From: Stenopsyche tienmushanensis
Taxonomy: Eukaryota; Arthropoda; Insecta; Trichoptera; Stenopsychidae
Direction of reading: 5' to 3'
Assembly: GCA_008973525.1 (NCBI GenBank)
Contig: WACJ01000337.1
Coordinates: forward strand, 1 to 64,000
DNA: 64,000 nucleotides
A model generated the notes under the pieces. The model did no database searches. It was not told the DNA's origin and worked only from the letters and a program-made list of their open reading frames with translations. Position numbers and translations under genes: made by a program. Shown here piece after piece: positions 56,831-64,000 of the stretch (position 1 is its first letter; each line of letters starts with the position of its first letter).

Positions 56831-57922
56831 ATTAAAATATAATTTAATAGGGATTATAACTCTGCTATTCACTTTTAAATCTTGTCTTATCTAGAATTTA
56901 TATTCAAAAAAAACCAATCCTGATTTAAAACCAAATGAGAATTACTAAAATCACATGAAAAATTCTTTCTATAAAAAAATCTCCTAAAGAGATCACTTAT
57001 ATCTGATACAGATATAGGTTGTTATTTAGATGCTTTTATATTTAATATACCAGTTAGGTACATTTATAAGCTTGTGCTTCATTAAATTCCCCTAAAATAA
57101 TTTTTTTATTGAATAGATGAATTAAAGCTATTCTAAAATCAATAAGATCGTATAAAATTGTGACCATATAGTCAAAAAAATCTATGAAAAAATAAGATAA
57201 TTGTTTAAGGTTTATTGATTTTGATTAGATATAATGAGATATTATGAGTTTTTTTTATATAAAATAGGCAAAATACTCAATTTGGAATAATGTTAATTGC
57301 AGTTACCTTATAATTGCGTTCGTTTTTTTAGGAATAGTTTTCATTTCACCAACAAAATGAATTCATTTTTAAGGGATGAAAAGCATCCATTTATGTATTA
57401 TATTGTAAACACAATGGTATTATAAATTATTTGAATAGTCTCTAGTTTCATTTATCTTGCTTATTTTAATCTCCAAAATAAAATAAAAATATATAAAGCT
57501 AATTGTTTCTGTAGCTTTTGCTAAATTTTAAAATACAATTTAGGCCATGATCATATTATCTAAGTGGCAAATACATACTTTAACATCTTATATAATTCAA
57601 ATGTCATATAAAATGCTCATCTTTTGCATATTTAATATTATTTATATCAAGGCTTTGTAGGAAAGCTATAAATTTATATATAAAATGAAGTATATTGGAT
57701 GGAGCGCAGACGTTCTGTTATGTGGTCATAAACAGCACCAAGCTTGGTATTTCTCAAATACCATCCCCTTTTATTTTATATTTTTTTAATTGTCGCCTTT
57801 ACGATTTAATTATTATGCATAAAAATTATTTGCATAATAGTATTAAGAATTATGAAATAATTGGTAAAAAAATAGTATTGAAAACATTGTTCTGTTTCTT
57901 TTGATTGTAATAATTTGGTCAT

Positions 57923-57943
57923 TATATATATATATATATATAT
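57923..57943. repeat. (TA)n microsatellite
   Basis: About 21 bases of uninterrupted TA repeat. Confidence 0.9.
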
Positions 57944-60056
57944 TGAGATAAGGTCCAGGAACATTTGGGGTTTAATATTGGTGATAGGAACCACAGGGAC
58001 GTGCCCAAAAAAGGAAGACTCAATAAATTGGACGATGATATGCTGATGGTATTAGTAGAATCAACTATTAACTAATCTTGTATATCAATGTTTAAGATTT
58101 TAGAAGTATCGTTATCGTTCTTTGTGTTGAATTATAATTTACAATGAATAAAGGATTCTATACAGTAAATATACTATGAAAAAATGGCAGGTTTTTTTCC
58201 GGATCAGAAGCTGTTTTTATCCCTAAAACATCATTAACAATGCAAAAGATTCTTCTCTATATAGGGTGAGATATTACAGGAGTGTTCAATTTTGAATTAA
58301 AGAACCAAGCTAGACAATCACAGTAGATGTATATTGTCAACAATTAAAGTGAATGAAATAAGATCTCATAAAATTATCAATTTTAGGCTGCATACTGCAA
58401 AATTGGCCCAAAAAATAAATATAATAAAATTTAAAAGAGTTTAAAATTTTGTTAAAATCGAAGTCGATAGAAAATTATGATGAAGTAATTTGGTACATTT
58501 TGGTATTTGCAATGTATGTACAGGTACATTAAAAATATAACGTTATGACTTAAAAAATCTAAATTCAAAGCATATGATACATATGGACTCTAGTCTTGGT
58601 ATTATGTATACATTCCTGATTTTTTTTCCCAAAAAAATAATAAATGTATCCCTTAAGCACTCTTATTTAAGGAGACACATTTGAATAAATATCCAGTGCC
58701 ATGCCCTGCTTTGGAAACAGTGAATCTATTGTCTCCGTGATACAGTGGTTTTATTGTGGTAGACTTCATTCATTGTTTGGTCTCAAAGGAGCGAGGCGGG
58801 CGTAATATATGCCCGGAAATGTGCCATCTTTTATAGGTGGTGGCTGCAAATTATGATTTCTATATCCGGCGTAACGTCGGTGCCGAAGACATGGCGAATA
58901 TCTCCTCTACAGCCTTACGTCTGTCCGAACTCCCCGAGCTCTGAATAAGTAAACGAAGCACGCCCCGTGAATTCATATTACCTGGGAGAACAATGAAAAA
59001 AGGATCCTCGCAGGAACCAGAAAATCATTGAACACTTGAACGCGATATAAGAACTTTGAATGCCCTCGTACGCAAAGAATACTAAGTCCGTATACAAATG
59101 GCGCTAATGAAATTCAAGGAATCCATCATGCGGATGGGCAACGTAAACTAACCATTAAAACACAATTGATTGTAAATAATGCTGCGTTAAAAAAGAACAT
59201 CTTTCGATACATACGATCAATGAATTCACCGAATCAAATGTTTAGTTTCGAAACTCATCCTGAATGAAATCCAATTTTCAGATGAATTCAGGCTCTAAAT
59301 GACGCTAATAGATAACATCTCTAACGACGCATAAAATCTTCAATTTAAAAGCGAATGGAGCTTAAACTTATTTTAAGCGTATATAAAATATATAAAGCAT
59401 GTTGCATAAATAAAAACATTCATATTACATACTATAAGGTCGCCAAAATAGTCTCACTATATGTAAATGTAAAATAATTACGTATCAATAAAGGCTAATT
59501 CTATGGATTACTATTTATCCAATTTATAATTATATCATTGAAAAATACTTAAGAAGGCTATGATCCTATTTACAAATGGATATTGAAGAAGATCTGAATT
59601 ATAATGGCAATTTAAGGCAAGTTATTAGAAATATTGCCCTTGCGAGGAAAGGGGAGACTGCACTTTTTGTACTCCAGAAAGCCCCTTCCAGTAAAATCAA
59701 TCCAGGTGGCCCGTTGGATGAGCGTTTTAAATGAAACTCGGAGTTCATATTAGCTTCAATGTCGAGCGAATGAGGAGGTGAATGTATGATACAGACGAAT
59801 TGAATGTAACCCTTTCATTAGAAATATATTGCATTTTATAGAATATCAATTAAATTGTGTATTTTTTTGTCTACTTCATTTAAACGTTTTTACTGTTATT
59901 CATGTTAAATATATGGATAATCTATAATAATAGAGGAGACATGTGAGTCATTCGATGAAGCTTTAGTACATCAATTTCGATATTTTTTTAAGGGCGATCT
60001 TAAGAATAAGCCACTTAAAATCTATAATAACTATTCTAATATTTCCATTTATTTAT

Positions 60057-60104
60057 TGTACATTGTACTATGTACATGTATATGTACATTTGTACTATGT
60101 ACAT
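60057..60104. repeat. duplicated self-complementary TGTACAT unit
   Basis: TGTACATTGTACTATGTACAT (60057-60077) and TGTACATTTGTACTATGTACA (60083-60103, then T) are separated by GTATA. Each unit contains TGTACAT and ATGTACA, so the array can fold on itself and is nearly palindromic. Confidence 0.8.
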
Positions 60105-62377
60105 TTTCAATGTAAAAAAAAATACTTACTCTTAAAGGTACCATTTGGACCTTCATCCATCTTTTATTTGTTTGTATTGACACATGCCCTTCCTTCTGCT
60201 ATTTCGAACATTATATGGATAAAATAAAAGCTGTGTGTAGGTTGCAATATGTGACTTAAGTCAAGGGTAGAAATAAATGGGAATGGAATGCCTCAGAGCG
60301 ATCTCCTTTGAGCCGGTGTTGACGATGATGGTGTATATTTTATAAAACCTTTAGTCAAACAAAGTCACCCCTCAAAATATGACTATAAATAATGACCGAC
60401 AATGAACGAAAGCTTAAGAAGCCGAGCCTTAATTGAATCTTAGGGTGTTTACCTATCAAAATTGAAGTTGTATGTGCATTGGTATAATTCGATTGCTAAA
60501 AGACTTGAATCTCGCGTACATGCATTAACACCCTCGAACATCTTATCCCATTATTCGGTAGACAATATCGCGGAACTTTTGTGCACATAAGCTGTTCCCA
60601 ATTTTAATCTGCAAATGACAGAAAGCTTAATGGAAAGTTGGACACCCCAAGAGCGAAATCTGCTCGCGTACATTCCTCAGAATGAGGAGGCTTATCTGTC
60701 TTCGGCGCGAGGAGAGGGCTCGTCTGAAAAACGCCGACTATTGAATTAGGACCTAAGCCCCTTACGGAGATTGAATTCCCCGGAACTGTTTTGATGTGAG
60801 CAGCTCAGATGATGCTAATCTCCTGCCTGGTATTAAGGAAATTATTTTTTGTCGTTGTTGATCGTGCCATTCAGTGCTCAAGTGGCGGAGCTGCCCGAAT
60901 TAAGTCAATGTCACCTACGCAAAATGTCGGAGGGCAGGGTTGATAAATATGAATATTTATTGGGTATAAAAGAATGCCGAAGAAAGCAAAGCGAATGAAA
61001 GGTCTGTCCGTTCGGAAATGAGGAATGTGAATCATGCGTAAAGGAATGAAACAAAGGACCCACTCCTCCATAATCGAAATCGATAGGCAGGATGTTTATT
61101 CAGAACATATTTATTCGACGGCCTTACGCGTATTTATCATTGAAAATTTTATTTCATCTTCTAAATTGTCATATCGTATGTCTAAAATACTATGAATTTG
61201 AATCGACATTTTATCCTGGCGTCGACTATGAAAACGCACGAAGTGGATCAAATATTCGTGTGAAAACTTCACTTCATAATATTAATAATTTTCAACTATC
61301 ACATGATGTGTTTTGATGATCTGTCTAAATGTCAAAATATGTAATTTTGCTTATGAATTGGTATTTTATATGATAAAATATATTTTTGACACGTTTGATA
61401 CAGCAAAGTTGTACACGATACAATGCTGTTTTCCCCGGAAAAATCTTGTAACAGTATGTAATATATTTTTAACTTTAATTATTATGTATTTACCTTATTT
61501 GAAGTTAAACCGGATCATAAATAATTCATGATCCACTTAGATTTATTATTACGAAAATGTAAATAGTCGCATTTGTGGAGTAATATATCAGTTGTGGGTC
61601 ATGTATGACCCCCATTAGGTCACAATATCACTTATAATATTATTTTGCAGAGAGATAAATGTCTTTTTAAATTACGTTTTATCACAGTCCTGTATAGCTA
61701 TGTATAAAATTACTATAATACCTTTTGAAATGTCAACAGCAAAGCGTCACTTATATGATGTACGTAAATTTGAAATTTTAGTTACTTATATTCCTGAAAT
61801 ATTTAATTATTTAGATGATACGAACGAAAAGTGTCTGTTTGCCAGACCACTTAAAACTATTACATTTTTCATTTGAAATGTCCGATTTTCGATCATCTGT
61901 TGGTTAACAAATTTTAGCAAACAAGTCTCGTAAACCACCAAGTATAATAATATTAATGATAAAGAACTATAGGTGTAAAATTTTTACTATCCTACAGGTT
62001 CCTATTGATGCCTTACGCTATTATATTGATAGATAAATTTTACTCAAATCAATAAAAGTTAAGCATTAAAATGGAAATCTACTGTAAAGTTTGTACAGAT
62101 AATTGAAGGAATTTGCTCAATTGATTCATGTATATGCTTTTACTAATAAGTTCTTTATAAGTAGTACCTAATTATTCTTCAAAAAAAGTTCAAATATCAA
62201 ACGAAAATGTCGCTTATTTAAATTTTGAGATAAATATTGAAATCATATTGTTTGTGAAAATGCAAAAAAACATATTTTTATGGCATCCTTTTTTGAAAAA
62301 GAAACAAATTACTCAGTACAAAAGAGAAATTTGAAGATAAATTTACTGAAAATTATAAAAAAGGATAGTGTTGAACT

Positions 62378-62392
62378 TAGTAGTAGTAGTAG
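62378..62392 (+). repeat. (TAG)5 microsatellite
   Basis: Five perfect TAG units. Confidence 0.9.
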
Positions 62393-62559
62393 AAGAATAT
62401 ACTGCACTAGTTTAATCATATTCTTTGAACATAGGCAAAATTTCTAATAAAGTATATGATGAATGCTTAGATTTTATAATAAATTAAAGCTTGTAATTTT
62501 ACGAAAAATGCTCAGTATTTGTACGTTATATATATATTAGTCAAATCCAAATGTCACAA

Positions 62560-62735
62560 TGCTTGCCTTTTGAATTTTACTTCCATTTGCCTTTATTTAT
62601 CTCTATGAAAGTGGATTTTCAACGTTTCTACACATCAAAACAAAGGCAACAAACAGGCTGAATGTTAAGAATGACAAACAATTAGTCAAACAAAACAAGC
62701 TGATAGCTAAGATGCAAGCTATAATTATATTCTGA
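62560..62735 (+). pseudogene. hAT-type transposase C-terminal relic
   Basis: In one frame the sequence reads ILLPFAFIYLYESGFSTFLH, then IKTKATNRLNVKND (62570-62675). This matches the conserved C-terminal dimerisation block of hAT transposases and the ZBED-type genes derived from them (LLPF.TTYLCESGFS.L..IKTK.RNRL). Tyr replaces the family Cys before ESGF and the threonine pair is changed. Just upstream a second frame, VKSKCHNACLLNF, resembles the preceding family segment, implying a frameshift near 62575. No BED finger, catalytic residues or terminal repeats were recognised upstream. It is a dead fragment. Confidence 0.68.
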
Positions 62736-64000
62736 AAAATCTATTTTTAATGATGCTTGTTGAAAATCAGAAATTTAAGATATATATGAATCTTATATTG
62801 TATAAAGTCTTTGATTGTTTGAGCCAAATGAGAAAATTTTATTCCTTTAAAATAGTTGCTTTGTATGGTATGATGGATATTTGATATCTTGGTGATTTCT
62901 CAGAAGATTAAATCATTACCTGCTCAAGACAAGACGTATTCATATATAAGGTAGTATGATTGATCCTTGCTATTGTATTTTTAGGACAATACGATGATTA
63001 TTACATAATTAATTGAATTACTTCATAGCCAAACTATTGTTAATGCTGCTTTGATGTATTCTAGCAAATTGGAAATATCTGATAATTTATTTATCAGCAT
63101 AGTTTCCCCATTTGCCTAAGACCCAACCTTGGTACATAATAAATTATCGTGATGTGCTGCGAACATACATCTGATCCTTCTACCAATTTGTGGCGACCTT
63201 TTACCCAGGGAGTAAATATCGGAAGACAATAAGGACACAATTAAGGCGAGGTATCGCTTATCGTTGTTTGTATAAATAGACCGCGTCAAAAGAAGTCCAA
63301 CCTCTTTGATGCGGTCAGGTGGCTGCTTTCTACAGCTCCTGACATTAATATTGTTCATCTTCAGACGCAGGAAAACCCTCTTTTATTCCTCAGTCGTTAT
63401 TCTTTATCATTATTTACTCAGAAAATATACACAAAGCAGGCTCACTCACAGCGAGACGAATATTAAGCGATTCGGATACTGTTAACACTCGCTCGGTCGA
63501 CTTTTATTGTTCCTCTAAGAATCTATTTTTTGCTTCTTATTGCGTATAAAAGTGCTGTAAAAAAGTCATAAAACGATCCAAGTATTAATGCTCGACATAA
63601 TCAACTCCTTTATAAAAGGCGATGATACGCTTTTTAAGAAATTTCCTTAAACATATGGGCGCGTATTTCGAAATAAAACAATATGGATCTTGAAGCTTTT
63701 ATAAATACCGTTCAAAATTCAGAACGAGCCTTTGAATATTTGATGGAGTGTTTCAATCTAAAGCAGCCATGACCGTGTTGTATATGGACGCAAAGAAGAA
63801 AAAATGAAGCTACGTTAATTCACTTTAAAAAATGTTTATCGAAATTGTAAAAAAAATTGTATGTAATAAACGTAATGCTCCTCCACTTGTAACGCTCATA
63901 GTTAAGCGGAATGGCTTCAGAGATAAAAAGCAATAGGCTTTTAAATATTAAATGAAAAGACAGTTTCATGGCGCAAGTTACTTTTCTTACAAGCAGAAAG
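62736..64000. other. intergenic to window end
   Basis: AT-rich with a GC-richer patch near 63160-63350. The 80-codon minus frame at 63116-63358 overlaps this patch and has no recognisable domain. Nothing else was seen. Confidence 0.55.

Larger units (their letters stand above)
56831..62559. other. intergenic, AT-rich with islands and microsatellites
   Basis: Very AT-rich at 56830-58650, 59170-60230 and 61090-62560. GC-richer islands lie at 58660-59150, 59600-59790 and 60240-61090. Frames of 60-80 codons in the islands (60871-61071 -) or AT-rich parts (61092-61531 +) have no known domain. Microsatellites and a TGTACAT duplication are listed separately. Confidence 0.5.

Noticed and set aside
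62378..62392. TAG repeat as a coding or structural feature
   Set aside because: Simple five-unit microsatellite.
1..64000. CRISPR arrays, bacterial operons, rRNA genes and retroelement reverse transcriptase
   Set aside because: No regularly spaced direct repeats, no rRNA-like stretches and no YxDD-type reverse transcriptase motif were seen in the frames examined.

Overview
The window looks like an intergenic or intronic stretch of an animal nuclear genome, most probably an arthropod (insect or copepod). It is AT-rich, has CG dinucleotides freely present in its GC-richer parts, has no operon-like gene packing, and carries many decayed cut-and-paste DNA transposons: mariner, piggyBac, Tigger/pogo and hAT types. 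No host protein-coding gene, rRNA or functional tRNA could be recognised. Assignment below 'arthropod-like' is inference.

Layout. 0.9-1.7 kb: 3' part of a broken piggyBac transposase gene ending at a CCC/TTAA terminus. 5.6-6.3 kb: mariner relic. 10.5-12.3 kb: a transposon cluster with a 506-bp deletion-derived mini-mariner whose terminal repeats are almost identical, a tRNA-like SINE fragment, and a 927-bp mariner. 14.4-14.8 kb: a TTAA-flanked MITE. 16.7-17.5 kb: the second copy of the 11.3-kb mariner family, with the longest transposase reading frame in the window and an intact DD34D triad. 19.5-20.2 kb: two more MITE pieces head to head. 26.3-27.1 kb: Tigger transposase relic. 31.8, 36.0-36.8 and 42.2-42.9 kb: three copies of a family with Tigger-like ends. 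39.2-40.0 and 54.2-55.1 kb: two relatives of the 5.6-kb mariner. 43.3-43.7 kb: another MITE. 48.6 kb: 3' end of a different mariner. 62.6-62.7 kb: C-terminal piece of a hAT transposase. Pieces of one dispersed SINE-like family occur at 3.5, 11.0, 15.5, 34.3-34.7, 44.9, 50.3-50.7 and 56.6-56.8 kb.

Between these lie alternating very AT-rich tracts and GC-richer islands of several hundred bases. The islands hold no recognisable genes; one (28.9-29.0 kb) has a cluster of POU-type octamer sites that may be regulatory. A few reading frames that might be host exons are listed with low confidence.

The elements do not form a pathway. The shared logic is mobilisation: most copies are internally deleted and would have needed a transposase supplied elsewhere, and the TTAA MITEs carry ends resembling those of the piggyBac relic.
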